A stretch of DNA of 64,000 bases from JANMES01 sp038329865 (GTDB taxonomy: Bacteria; Planctomycetota; Phycisphaerae; Tepidisphaerales; Tepidisphaeraceae), in NCBI GenBank assembly GCA_038329865.1, contig JBBQNK010000024.1:5029-69028 (forward strand), read 5' to 3'. Under the pieces are notes generated by a model. It was not told where the DNA came from. It made no database searches and was given only the letters and a program-made list of their open reading frames with translations. Shown piece by piece: positions 1 through 8,013 of this stretch. Position 1 is the first letter of the stretch. Each line of letters opens with the position of its first letter. Made by a program: the position numbers and the translations under genes.

Positions 1-857
1 GCAGCGAAGACAAGCGTGCGATTGCATTCCAGCGGCTGTTTTCGGGTGATGCCACTCGCGCGAAACACCGTGTCCGGGTCGTCGAGCGTGTGGAATTTGC
101 GGCTATCGTCGAACCAGCCGAGGAGTTGGCCGGGCTTTACGTCCGCGGTCTTGTCATAGGTGACGGACAGGTCACGATAGTCAAATTCCAGCGATCCCGT
201 CGGGTCGCCGAGCGTCGTCCCAGCGGCGAAGGCGAACGGATTATGCACGACGAGGATCTTCCCGCCTGGATTGGTGAGCGGCTTCTGCCCGGGCAACTCG
301 AAGGTGTCGTAAGCGAACGCCCATCGGACCTGCTCATCCGGCACTGAGAGGATTGGAAAGAACAGGCGCTGCGCGGGGTTGGCAAATAACACCGTCTTCT
401 TTCCGCGAATCGTGACAGGCAGGTTTCGCTTCTCCACGATCGCCGCCGGCACTGTGTAAACAAGGTTGATTGCCGGCCGGACGGCTTTGGGGTCGTCGTC
501 CTTCGGCCGCTGGATGACTAACTCCTTCACGTCCTTGCTGAAGATCCCGCCGCGCTGGAACTGGCCAACCAACGCCAGGCCTTTCTCGCCGAACTCGATC
601 TCCTCGGACTTTAGCGTGATAGACGGATGGGCGTCGTCAAACTTGGCCTTCGGCTCGAGCGTGAGCGAAATCAGCACCTGCCCCTCGGGGACGGCGAGCG
701 GCTGATCATAGATTCGCGCCCCACCGACCTCCCGCGGCAACATGATCTGCGCAAGCACGTCGGCCCGGCCCTGCAGCGAGGTGATCGGCGCGTCGTCCGC
801 TCGAACGACCACGGCCGACAGAAGGCTGACGAGCACAGCGAACGCAAAACGCTTCAT
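1..857 (-). CDS. Secreted protein of unknown function (3' end outside window)
   Basis: The frame opens at an ATG at 857 and stays open to base 1, so the C-terminus is missing. The first ~20 residues (MKRFAFAVLVSLLSAVVVRA) form a typical Sec signal peptide ending in an A-x-A-like site before DDAP. The rest (about 265 residues visible) looks like a soluble, beta-rich exported protein, with stretches such as GGKILVVHNPFAFAAGTTLGD, and has no catalytic motif I recognise. It follows the phosphomannomutase gene by about 80 bases on the same strand. A periplasmic or surface location is inferred from the signal peptide only. Confidence 0.7.
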   Translation of the reverse strand, partial: MKRFAFAVLVSLLSAVVVRADDAPITSLQGRADVLAQIMLPREVGGARIYDQPLAVPEGQVLISLTLEPKAKFDDAHPSITLKSEEIEFGEKGLALVGQFQRGGIFSKDVKELVIQRPKDDDPKAVRPAINLVYTVPAAIVEKRNLPVTIRGKKTVLFANPAQRLFFPILSVPDEQVRWAFAYDTFELPGQKPLTNPGGKILVVHNPFAFAAGTTLGDPTGSLEFDYRDLSVTYDKTADVKPGQLLGWFDDSRKFHTLDDPDTVFRASGITRKQPLECNRTLVFA

Positions 858-940
858 GGAAACCCCCGATCGCATTTGTCATCATCCAAGCTTGGCGGGG
901 CAAACAGGTTTGTGCGCCGGACGAATCCCATGGTTATCGT

Positions 941-2329
941 CTAATGCCCGTGTGCCGGCTCGCCGAGGATTTTCTTCAAGTCTTTTAGTTTGTCGTCGAG
1001 TTGCTTAGGCGACGACGCTTCCAAATTCAGCCGAAGGAACGGCTCAGTGTTGCTCTTTCTTACATTGAACCACCATTCGCCCATGTCGATGGTGATGCCG
1101 TCGAGGTAGTCGATCTGGCCGGTCTTGTACGCATCCGCGAGCTCGCGGATTTTGCCGTCTTTGTCTTCGACCTGGAAATTCAGCTCGCCGGACTGACTGT
1201 ACTTGTAGAATGGCTTGATCAAATCGCTCAGCGTGCCCGGCGTGGCGGAAAGAATGCTGAGCAGCCGCGCGAACGCGACGGCGGCGCTGTCGGCAAAATA
1301 GTAGTCGCGGAAATAGATATGGCCCGACAGCTCGCCGCCGAAGACTGCCTTCTTCTCCGCCATCGTCTTCTTGATGAACGCATGGCCGACGCGGTCGCGC
1401 ACCGGCACGCCGCCGGCGGCTTTCACTACATCGGCGACGACGTGGCTGGATCGCAGGTCGTAGACGACCGCCGCGCCCTTGTTCTCCGGGCGGGCGAGAT
1501 AATCCTTGGCGATGACGGCCGTCAGCAGATCGCTGCCGATGAGCTTTTGGTTTTCGTCGAGGAACATGCACCGATCGGCGTCGCCATCAAAGGCGGCGCC
1601 CAAATCCACCTTCACCTCGCTCATTTTCTGCTTCAGCATGACGAGGTTCGATTCCACCAGCGGATTCGGATCGTGCGTGAACGCGCCCGTGATCTCGAAC
1701 AGCACGGGAACGATCGTGAGGTTTGGCACGCCTTCAAAAACCAGCGGCACCATCTTGCCGGCCATGCCGTTGCTGGCGTCGATCGCCACCTTCAGCGGCC
1801 GCTTCAGGTCAAGATGCTTCAGCACCTCGGCCTTGTACTCTTTCCAGAGATCGATCTTCTCGTACGTCCCCTGCACGCCGGTGACTTGCCCGCCGGACCT
1901 GAGCGTGGTGGCGATGCGCTTGATGTCATCGAGCCCGCTGGCGCTGCCGATCGGCTTGGCCTTGGGACCGCTGATCTTGAAGCCGTTGTATTGGATCGGA
2001 TTATGACTGGCGGTAGTTTGGATTCCGCCGATGGTGTCGAGGTGGTTGATCGCGAAGTAGATGAAGCTCGTATCGATCATGCCGACGTCGATCACGTTCA
2101 TGCCGGTGGAGCGGATGCCTTCGATCAGCGACTTCACCAGCGATGGCGACGACGGGCGCATGTCGCAACCCACGACCATCGTGCCCGGCCGCTTCACGCC
2201 GGAGTTTGAAGATTGCGACCGCAACAAAAACTGCGCGCTGGCATGGCCGACCTTCCACGCGGCGTCTTCGTTCAGGGGAGTAGGATAGACCGCTCGGACG
2301 TCGTAGGCTTTGAAGATTTTATCGATCAT
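941..2329 (-). CDS. manB: Phosphomannomutase/phosphoglucomutase
   Basis: Alpha-D-phosphohexomutase that interconverts mannose-6-P/glucose-6-P and the 1-phosphates, feeding nucleotide-sugar synthesis in the cytoplasm. Visible family marks are the phosphoserine loop TTASHNP (Ser about 108), the metal site DGDADR (about 248-253), the sugar-binding loop GGELSGH (about 331-337) and the C-terminal phosphate loop RKSNTEPFLRLN. Length is 462 aa, normal for the family. I start at the ATG at 2329 (MIDKIFKAYDVR); the frame stays open to 2470, but that extension is encoded by the inverted repeat at 2343-2420. Mannose versus glucose preference cannot be told from sequence alone. Confidence 0.93.
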   Translation of the reverse strand: MIDKIFKAYDVRAVYPTPLNEDAAWKVGHASAQFLLRSQSSNSGVKRPGTMVVGCDMRPSSPSLVKSLIEGIRSTGMNVIDVGMIDTSFIYFAINHLDTIGGIQTTASHNPIQYNGFKISGPKAKPIGSASGLDDIKRIATTLRSGGQVTGVQGTYEKIDLWKEYKAEVLKHLDLKRPLKVAIDASNGMAGKMVPLVFEGVPNLTIVPVLFEITGAFTHDPNPLVESNLVMLKQKMSEVKVDLGAAFDGDADRCMFLDENQKLIGSDLLTAVIAKDYLARPENKGAAVVYDLRSSHVVADVVKAAGGVPVRDRVGHAFIKKTMAEKKAVFGGELSGHIYFRDYYFADSAAVAFARLLSILSATPGTLSDLIKPFYKYSQSGELNFQVEDKDGKIRELADAYKTGQIDYLDGITIDMGEWWFNVRKSNTEPFLRLNLEASSPKQLDDKLKDLKKILGEPAHGH

Positions 2330-2342
2330 GCTGAGAATGATA

Positions 2343-2420
2343 AGGGGCAAGTATTCAGGGGCAAGGGGCAAGTAACAATCAGCATTCCTACTTGCCCCTT
2401 GCCCCTGAATACTTGCCCCT
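2343..2420. repeat. Hyphenated inverted repeat, GGGGCAAG-unit type
   Basis: Two perfectly complementary 32-base arms (2343-2374 and 2389-2420) flank a 14-base spacer. Each arm is itself a small array of the unit GGGGCAAG (with TATTCA between copies). The element fills the gap between the phosphomannomutase start and the stop codon of the VWA gene, whose TAG lies at 2419-2421 and so uses the end of the arm. Confidence 0.92.
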
Positions 2421-4560
2421 ACTCCTCTCTCGACCACCGCCCGGCCACCCAAGTTTCCGCCAGTGCACACGCGATGACGCCGAGCAGAAGCAATCCCCAG
2501 ATTTCCCGCCCCGCTCGGCTGCCGGCCAGAATGTCGGCGATCGATGGGCCCGTTGGCTCGACGAGAGTGGCGTTCAGATCGCGTTGCAGCGACTTCCAGT
2601 CGGCGGCGCGAAGGGGCGTGAGGTCGGACTCTTCATTCGGGCTTGTTACGACGAACGGCACGATCGTTTCCTTCCCCTTCGCCGGCGCGAGCCGCATGCG
2701 ATAGACGCCGGGCGCGTCGGTGCCGGCGAAACGGATTTCGGTTCGGTCGCCCTGCCGCTGTTGTTCGAGCGGAACGGATCGGCCGCCGGGCAACTGCATC
2801 GTCGCGGCGCGCGGCTCGCCGCCGGTCCAGGCGTATACGATCGGCGCGCCGGGCAAAAGATTGCGATCCGTCCCGCCGCCGGCGAGCCAGCGGACCGACG
2901 ACTGCATGAACGGCAGATAAAAACTCGTGAGCGGAATCGTCGACCAGTCGGCATCGATCGGCCCGCTCAGCAGCATCACCCGCCCGCGGCCGACGGCGCA
3001 CTCGGCGGCGAAGACGTCGCCGTTCGCGAGCGAGGCGATTGTTCGCGCGTCGCCGCGAAGTGGTTTGAGCTTGAACCATCGGCCGACCGTCGCCGGCGGG
3101 AGTTCCGATCGGCCTCGAAGGAATTGCAGGACCGGATGGGCCGGATCGATCTGGCCGAGCGTGGTCGGCTCATCGGTTCCCGGCGGGGAGAGTTTCGCGG
3201 GCAGCCAGCCGGCGCCGTCGCGGAAGAGTTTTTCGTTGTAGTCGGCCGGTCGAGAAAGATTTCCCGGCGCGACCATGACGCCGCCGCCGTCGTAGATGAA
3301 CTGCTCGATGATCGTTGCCATCGCCGGGGAGAGCGCGGTCACATTCGCCAGCACCACGACCTGCGCCGCTGAGACTTCCGCCGAGGTGGCGGAATCGACC
3401 GGCACTACCGTCACCTTGCATGGGTCCGACCCGGTTTTCCCCGCGGCGGCGAACGGCTGGAGCGCCACCGTCGCGAAATAGCTCTCGGCCGACAGCTTGG
3501 GCGGTCGCTCGTCGCCGCTGAGAATCAGCACGCGCGTCGCGTCGGAAATATCGACCGCCAGATCGAACGAATCATCCGCCGAGAGACCAATCGATGGGCC
3601 GGGCGTCGGCTGGATCGCCGCCGTCACCACTTGCAGACCGGATTCGTAGAAACGCGCGGTGAGTCGGATCGGCACAGTGCTGTCGGGCGGGCAATCGACC
3701 GTTCCCTTGCCGACTTCGCGCCCGCCGACATTCAGCGCGACTGGCACCGCCGGCCGGCGCACCGCGCCGTAGTTACGGATCTTCGCCTCGAACTCGATCG
3801 GCTGATCGCGGACGATCGGCGGGTTGAGAATTGTCAGGCCCTGCACGGCCAGATTGTCTGCCGCCACTCCGCCGACGGGGACGATCATCAGCGGCGTCGG
3901 CGCGCTGTCGCGCGAGAGGCGCGAGCGCCACGCGGATCGAAAGGCAGTGTCAACTTCGCGCCAACTGATCGCCTGACGATCGGAGATCACCAGCAGACGA
4001 CGGTTGGTCGCCTCGGGGCGGTTTAGCAGATCGCTCGCCTTGGCCATCGCCTCGGCGAGATTCGCCCGGCCGGCGGGTTTGAGCGAAGTGATTTCCTCGG
4101 CGATGCGCGAAAGGTCCGTCGTCCACACCGGCGAATGCCCCGCCGGCCCGGCGACGACGACGGCGGCTTCGTCGCCCTTCTGCATCGACGTGAGCACTTG
4201 AATCGCCGCCTGGCGGATCAGCTCCGCCCGCGACTTGCCGTTCTCCACGACCGCCGTTGACAGCGAGCCGTCGACGACGATCACCGTCGACAAATGCCCG
4301 CCGCTCGCGACGGCGGCGAACGACTCGCTCACCAGCGGCCGGGCCAGCGCGATCGCCAGCAAAGACACCAACAGCATTCGCAACAGCAGCAATAAAATCT
4401 GCTTAAGCCGAGTGCTCTGCCGCTGCCGCGGGTCGGCCCCCTGCAGGAACATCATGGCCGCCCAATCCACGGTGCGAAACCGGCTGCGGCTGAGCAGATG
4501 CAGCACGATCGGCAACATAGCGCCGCCAAGGCCTGCGAGCATGAGAGGGTTCAGGAACAT
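2419..4560 (-). CDS. BatA-like N-terminal membrane domain protein with VWA domain
   Basis: 713 aa. The N-terminus (MFLNPLMLAGLGGAMLPIVL, then LLSRSRFRTVDWAAMMFL) is the double-transmembrane domain typical of BatA-like proteins, with a second hydrophobic helix at about 55-75. A von Willebrand A domain follows, with a MIDAS-like DGSLS; the middle and C-terminal parts resemble class I amidotransferase-like folds common in planctomycete homologues. A final helix (IWGLLLLGVIACALAETWVAG) lies just before the C-terminus. It sits directly downstream of DUF58 and in the same cluster as MoxR, the usual MoxR-VWA arrangement thought to assist folding or metal insertion of envelope proteins. The exact client is unknown. 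Confidence 0.85.
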   Translation of the reverse strand: MFLNPLMLAGLGGAMLPIVLHLLSRSRFRTVDWAAMMFLQGADPRQRQSTRLKQILLLLLRMLLVSLLAIALARPLVSESFAAVASGGHLSTVIVVDGSLSTAVVENGKSRAELIRQAAIQVLTSMQKGDEAAVVVAGPAGHSPVWTTDLSRIAEEITSLKPAGRANLAEAMAKASDLLNRPEATNRRLLVISDRQAISWREVDTAFRSAWRSRLSRDSAPTPLMIVPVGGVAADNLAVQGLTILNPPIVRDQPIEFEAKIRNYGAVRRPAVPVALNVGGREVGKGTVDCPPDSTVPIRLTARFYESGLQVVTAAIQPTPGPSIGLSADDSFDLAVDISDATRVLILSGDERPPKLSAESYFATVALQPFAAAGKTGSDPCKVTVVPVDSATSAEVSAAQVVVLANVTALSPAMATIIEQFIYDGGGVMVAPGNLSRPADYNEKLFRDGAGWLPAKLSPPGTDEPTTLGQIDPAHPVLQFLRGRSELPPATVGRWFKLKPLRGDARTIASLANGDVFAAECAVGRGRVMLLSGPIDADWSTIPLTSFYLPFMQSSVRWLAGGGTDRNLLPGAPIVYAWTGGEPRAATMQLPGGRSVPLEQQRQGDRTEIRFAGTDAPGVYRMRLAPAKGKETIVPFVVTSPNEESDLTPLRAADWKSLQRDLNATLVEPTGPSIADILAGSRAGREIWGLLLLGVIACALAETWVAGRWSREE

Positions 4561-4647
4561 AGGACTTAGGACTTAGGACTTAGGACTTAGTGAGGTCTCG
4601 CGAAGAAATTTCTTCACTAAGTCCTAAGTCCTTAGTCCTAAGTCCTA
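4560..4647. repeat. Hyphenated inverted repeat, TAGGACT-unit type
   Basis: Arms 4560-4593 and 4614-4647 are 34 bases long with a single mismatch, separated by about 20 bases. Each arm is 4-5 copies of TAGGACT(T). The element runs exactly from the first base of the BatA-like start codon to the last base of the DUF58 stop codon (TAG at 4647-4645), so the repeat is the whole intergenic region. Confidence 0.93.
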
Positions 4648-5535
4648 CCTCACCATCCTTCGATGTAAAAATCCCGTCACCGAATCGATCAACGGCACAT
4701 CCGTATGAAACGTGCTGAATTCCGCGCCCAGCGCCGAGCAGTCTTTCTGCAATTGTTCGCGGTGTGCCTGGAAATTCGCCAGATACATTTTCCGCGCCAT
4801 GGCCGGCTCGAAGAGTTGGGGGCGTTCGCCTTCAAGGCCGCGGAAGCGGCTCCAGTTTTTGAAGGGGAAGGTTTCTTCGTCGCGATCGAGCACGCGGAGG
4901 ACGATCGTTTCATGGCGGTCGTGGTGCAGATGCGCCAGCCCGTCGCGCAGGAGCTTGGCGGGGGCGAGCAGGTCGGAAATCAGGATCACCAGCGAGCGGC
5001 GCTCGAGGCGATTGGCGATTTCATGCACGGCGTCGGCGAGCGAACTATGGCCGCGCGGGGTGGCGCGCTCGAGCAGGTCGACGACGCGCGAAAGCTGGCT
5101 CGTCGATGCGTGCGGCGGGAGGAATTCGTCCAGCCGCTTGCTGAAAAGGCCCATGCCCACGCTCTCGGTCTGCCCGAGCATGAGATACGCCAGCGCGGCC
5201 GCGAGCTTGGCGGCGTAATCAAACTTGCTCGTGCCGCTGCCGGCATACGCCATGCTGCCGCTGCAGTCGAGCAGCAGCATGCAGCGGAGATTGGTCTCCT
5301 CGTCGTACTCTTTGATGTACGGCCGATTGGTGCGACCGAGCACGCGCCAATCAAGCCGGCGCGGGTCATCGCCGGGCGTGTAAATCCGGTGCTGGCGGAA
5401 CTCGACGCTCGCTCCTTTCACCGGCGAACGGTGCTGGCCGATGGTGGAGCCTTCAACGACGCGGCGCGCGCTGAGCTGCAGATGGTTGAGCTTTTCAACC
5501 AGGTTGGGCTCGAGATATCGGGAGACGTAGGCCAT
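4645..5535 (-). CDS. DUF58 domain protein
   Basis: 296 aa cytoplasmic protein. The DUF58 signature is complete (GASVEFRQHRIYTPGDDPRR, then LDWRVLGRTNRPYIKEYDEE), followed by a VWA-like fold with the MIDAS motif DCSGSM at about 90. In MoxR clusters this protein is thought to work with the AAA+ ATPase and the BatA-like VWA protein. No Shine-Dalgarno is evident before the ATG at 5535. The stop codon coincides with the end of the inverted repeat at 4560-4647. Confidence 0.92.
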   Translation of the reverse strand: MAYVSRYLEPNLVEKLNHLQLSARRVVEGSTIGQHRSPVKGASVEFRQHRIYTPGDDPRRLDWRVLGRTNRPYIKEYDEETNLRCMLLLDCSGSMAYAGSGTSKFDYAAKLAAALAYLMLGQTESVGMGLFSKRLDEFLPPHASTSQLSRVVDLLERATPRGHSSLADAVHEIANRLERRSLVILISDLLAPAKLLRDGLAHLHHDRHETIVLRVLDRDEETFPFKNWSRFRGLEGERPQLFEPAMARKMYLANFQAHREQLQKDCSALGAEFSTFHTDVPLIDSVTGFLHRRMVR

Positions 5536-5565
5536 ATCAATATTCGTTCTGAAGACGGAATTAAC

Positions 5566-5653
5566 ATAGAGACACAGAGAAACAGAGAGAACGCAGAAGA
5601 GGCAAACAAAGAATTTTCTCTGCGCTTTCTCTGTGCCTCTGTGTCTCTGTGTT
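5566..5653. repeat. Hyphenated inverted repeat, ACACAGAGA-unit type
   Basis: The left arm is built of ACATAGAG/ACACAGAGA/AACAGAGAG units, and the right arm is its imperfect complement ending in CTGTGTCTCTGTGTT. It lies between the DUF58 start and the pseudokinase stop. The same unit family recurs near 24055, 40363 and 59831. Confidence 0.88.
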
Positions 5654-5672
5654 CAACATTCTTTTCTCCGAT

Positions 5673-6452
5673 TCACCGTCCGACCATCCGATAAATCCCC
5701 CAAGCCATCGCCCCGCCGAAAATCGCCACCGCAATTGCCGCCGCCAAAATGCTGTACCGCACGCCGGTGTCGGAGTCGATCGAATGGTGCTCGTCCGGCA
5801 CGGCGGCGGAGTCGACGGAGACGGACAACCTCGCCGCGAGCGTTCGCAGCGGCAGCTTGTGGTCAGCCGCATCTTTCACGGCTCGGCCCAGAACGCTTTG
5901 CTGCTGGCCGCTCACTTCCATCAGGCGGGCGAGCAGTTCGATCACGGCGGCGTTGTCGAGCGACGGGTCGTCGTATAGCAGCGGGCTGATATGCGTGAGG
6001 CGGATGTTGCCGCGCGAATCGACGATCACGTTGTTCGGGCTTATCCGCCCGTGCACGATGCCGAGCGCGTGCAGCGACTCGACGACGAGGATCAGCTCGC
6101 GCGCCAGCCGGCCGATCGCGGGGAGAGACGTTTTGTTCTTCGTGACGTACCGGTCGATCGGCAGGCCGTCGATGTCGTCCCAGACGGCGAAGAGGTAGGG
6201 AATATCGCGCTCGACTGAGTGGAGATTCGCCACGCCAGGGTGGGCGAGCTCACGCACGCGTGAGAGGCGTGCGTGAATGCCCGGATGAAGCTGGCCGCGC
6301 TGAAGGCAGTCGTTGTCGAAAAGCTTGAGAACGACGGCCTTATCCCCCGGCCCGAGCGCGCGGTACGCGGTGGCGGACAACGCCGACAGAATCCGGTAAT
6401 CGCCGATCGAATCGACCGGCGGCGAAGTTGGCTTGCGAAGTTCAGCAGCCAC
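5673..6452 (-). CDS. Membrane-anchored pseudokinase (Ser/Thr kinase fold)
   Basis: 259 aa from a GTG start. The kinase fold is recognisable: a beta3-type lysine in VVLKLF (about 43), a hinge-like segment, and the catalytic-loop context GIVHGRISPNNVIV (about 132-144). The residues needed for phosphotransfer are replaced: HRD reads HGR, DFG reads THI (about 153-155), and no glycine-rich loop is visible at the start of the domain. A single transmembrane helix (about 234-255) ends the protein. It lies between the DUF58 and esterase genes. A scaffold or sensor role is inferred; catalysis looks unlikely. Confidence 0.8.
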   Translation of the reverse strand: MAAELRKPTSPPVDSIGDYRILSALSATAYRALGPGDKAVVLKLFDNDCLQRGQLHPGIHARLSRVRELAHPGVANLHSVERDIPYLFAVWDDIDGLPIDRYVTKNKTSLPAIGRLARELILVVESLHALGIVHGRISPNNVIVDSRGNIRLTHISPLLYDDPSLDNAAVIELLARLMEVSGQQQSVLGRAVKDAADHKLPLRTLAARLSVSVDSAAVPDEHHSIDSDTGVRYSILAAAIAVAIFGGAMAWGIYRMVGR

Positions 6453-6537
6453 GATGGATAAAGTTTGACCGAGTGCGGCGGATTCGGCAAATGAGATTCG
6501 GTTTGCAGCGTTTAGGCGACCTTAGGGCGTACGATTT

Positions 6538-6604
6538 TGTCCACGAATAACACGAATACTCTCGAATGGCCTCTTGATTGGTCAAGATTCGAGTTATTCG
6601 TAGT
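6538..6604. repeat. Inverted repeat, ACGAATA-unit type
   Basis: Units CACGAATAACACGAATAC on the left face ATTCGAGTTATTCGTAG on the right around a short spacer. It lies in the ~200-base gap between the pseudokinase and esterase genes, which otherwise shows nothing I recognise. Confidence 0.7.
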
Positions 6605-6658
6605 TAATATTCCGCTTTGAACGTGACGATCTGCACCGCAACTTAAGTGAACTACCAC

Positions 6659-7570
6659 CTACTTCGCGTCAACCGACTTGAAAAAATCCACGATCCGCTT
6701 CCGCGCGCCTTCCGGCACTTCATGCCCGCCGGGGTGGATGAACGCGATCACCGGCGGGCCGGTTTTGCTGGTGTATTCGGTGCACAGATCGCCGGCAGGC
6801 TTGCCGTCGGGGTCGCAGCCGTTGAGTTTACGGTCGGCTTCGATGGTTTTCTGCTGGCCGGGGAATTTCACCAACGGGTCATTCTCGCCGGCCACGTGCA
6901 GCACGGGCTTGGGTTTCATCAATTTCATGTCTTTGACGTCGAGGTCCGCGGCGATCGGTGCGAAGGCGGCGATCTCGTCCCCTCGCGCGCACCACAGCAC
7001 GTAAGCGAAGAACCCGCCGTTGGAATGGCCCATCACGTAGACTCGCTTTTCGTCGACGTGGTAGTCGGCCTTCACGGTCTTAAGCATCGCGTCGAAGAAT
7101 TCGAGATCGCGATCGTTCTGATCGCCGATGCTTTTCTGCCAGCCTGACTTTTTCCCGTCCGGGTCAATCTGCGGCGAAGGCGTGGGCAGGCCCTGCGGGT
7201 AGACGCAGACTGCCTCGGGCCAAAGATCGTGAATGTCGAACTTGCGGGCGGAATATGTTTCGTTCCCGCCGTGCCCATGGAATGCAAAAACCACCGGCGG
7301 ACTTTCGGACGGCGTCGCGGGAACGTAGACGAGCGCCTCCCGCGTCGTACCGCCTACGGTCCACGTCATGGTTTTGAGCTTGGAGTTGTCTGCCGCGCCT
7401 TGGCCGCGTTTTTCGCGGGCTTCGCGGAATTTCTGCAGATCAAATCGGCGACCGGCCGGAGCGGTGGTCTGGCCGCGCGGAGCGGGGGTACGAACAGGTT
7501 CAGCAGCGGTGGCGATCACACAGCAAACGAGGCAGACGAGCGCAACGATCAGGGAGATATACCGCGACAT
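6659..7570 (-). CDS. Secreted alpha/beta-hydrolase esterase (PHB depolymerase/feruloyl esterase-like)
   Basis: 303 aa with a signal peptide (MSRYISLIVALVCLVCCVIA, cleaved near TAAEP). The fold marks of the LpqC/CE1-like esterase family are visible: oxyanion region FAFHGHGGNETY, nucleophile elbow GHSNGG, a candidate acid Asp in AGENDPLVKFPG and the catalytic His in FIHPGGHEVP near the C-terminus. It probably cleaves ester bonds of plant or polymeric substrates outside the cytoplasm; the substrate cannot be read from sequence. It sits within the MoxR cluster but between repeat-filled gaps, so co-function with that cluster is not certain. Confidence 0.82.
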   Translation of the reverse strand: MSRYISLIVALVCLVCCVIATAAEPVRTPAPRGQTTAPAGRRFDLQKFREAREKRGQGAADNSKLKTMTWTVGGTTREALVYVPATPSESPPVVFAFHGHGGNETYSARKFDIHDLWPEAVCVYPQGLPTPSPQIDPDGKKSGWQKSIGDQNDRDLEFFDAMLKTVKADYHVDEKRVYVMGHSNGGFFAYVLWCARGDEIAAFAPIAADLDVKDMKLMKPKPVLHVAGENDPLVKFPGQQKTIEADRKLNGCDPDGKPAGDLCTEYTSKTGPPVIAFIHPGGHEVPEGARKRIVDFFKSVDAK

Positions 7571-7639
7571 TCGATCCTCCTTCTGTGACGACTAGTGCGC
7601 ATCACTTTCACTTGCATCGCATGACTTTTCATCAACGTC

Positions 7640-7706
7640 ATCCTGCGGTACTCCGAAGGATCCAGCCCACTACGTGGGGAAGCTCGATCGTTCGGAGTAC
7701 CTCAGA
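7640..7706. repeat. Palindromic element, GGTACTCCGAA family (copy 1)
   Basis: GGTACTCCGAA at 7647-7657 faces TTCGGAGTACC at 7691-7701. The same core occurs at 7748-7828 and, 42 kb away, at 49394-49458, so this is a dispersed family. Confidence 0.85.
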
Positions 7707-7747
7707 TGGGGTCAAATAGTCCAAAGAGCATGCCTTACGCTACGGCG

Positions 7748-7828
7748 TCATTCCGAGGTACTCCGAGGAATCTCGGGAATTCGAGCGATTTTCGTCGTTC
7801 CGAGATCCCTCGGAGTACCTCGGGATGA
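7748..7828. repeat. Palindromic element, GGTACTCCGA family (copy 2)
   Basis: TCATTCCGAGGTACTCCGAG on the left pairs with CTCGGAGTACCTCGGGATGA on the right with few mismatches. The inner stretch CTCGG/CCGAG extends the stem. Confidence 0.87.
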
Positions 7829-7931
7829 CGGTCGATGGGACTTTTAGTCACTCTCTCAGGATGACGATGTACCTGAAGGTGAAATGCTCTAACACATTGA
7901 ACGAATGAAGCGGATGATTATTCCGCGGGAG

Positions 7932-8003
7932 TAACTACGTAGCCGCGAACGCGAGTTCGCGGGAATTGAATGCCGGCGAACTTGCGTTCGCGGCTACGTA
8001 AGA
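7932..8003. repeat. Inverted repeat, CGCGAACGCGAGTTCGCG type
   Basis: ACGTAGCCGCGAACGCGAG... on the left faces ...TTGCGTTCGCGGCTACGT on the right around about 15 bases. The arms contain their own smaller palindrome (GCGAACgcGAGTTCGC). It ends close to the stop codon of the MoxR gene. Confidence 0.85.
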
Positions 8004-8013
8004 GATTCACGAT

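Larger units (their letters stand above)
7571..8013. other. 443-base gap made mostly of palindromic elements
   Basis: There is no coding frame of substance here. The gap carries three separate palindromic elements (7640-7706, 7748-7828 and 7932-8003), annotated individually, with short unstructured DNA between them. Confidence 0.7.

Noticed and set aside
1001..2209. 402-aa ORF on the plus strand
   Set aside because: It is antisense to phosphomannomutase, which has all its motifs; the composition is His/Asp/Arg-rich as expected for a GC-rich shadow.
2330..2470. N-terminal extension of phosphomannomutase
   Set aside because: It is encoded by the inverted repeat and by the overlapping end of the VWA gene; family proteins begin near the MIDKIFKAYDVR start.
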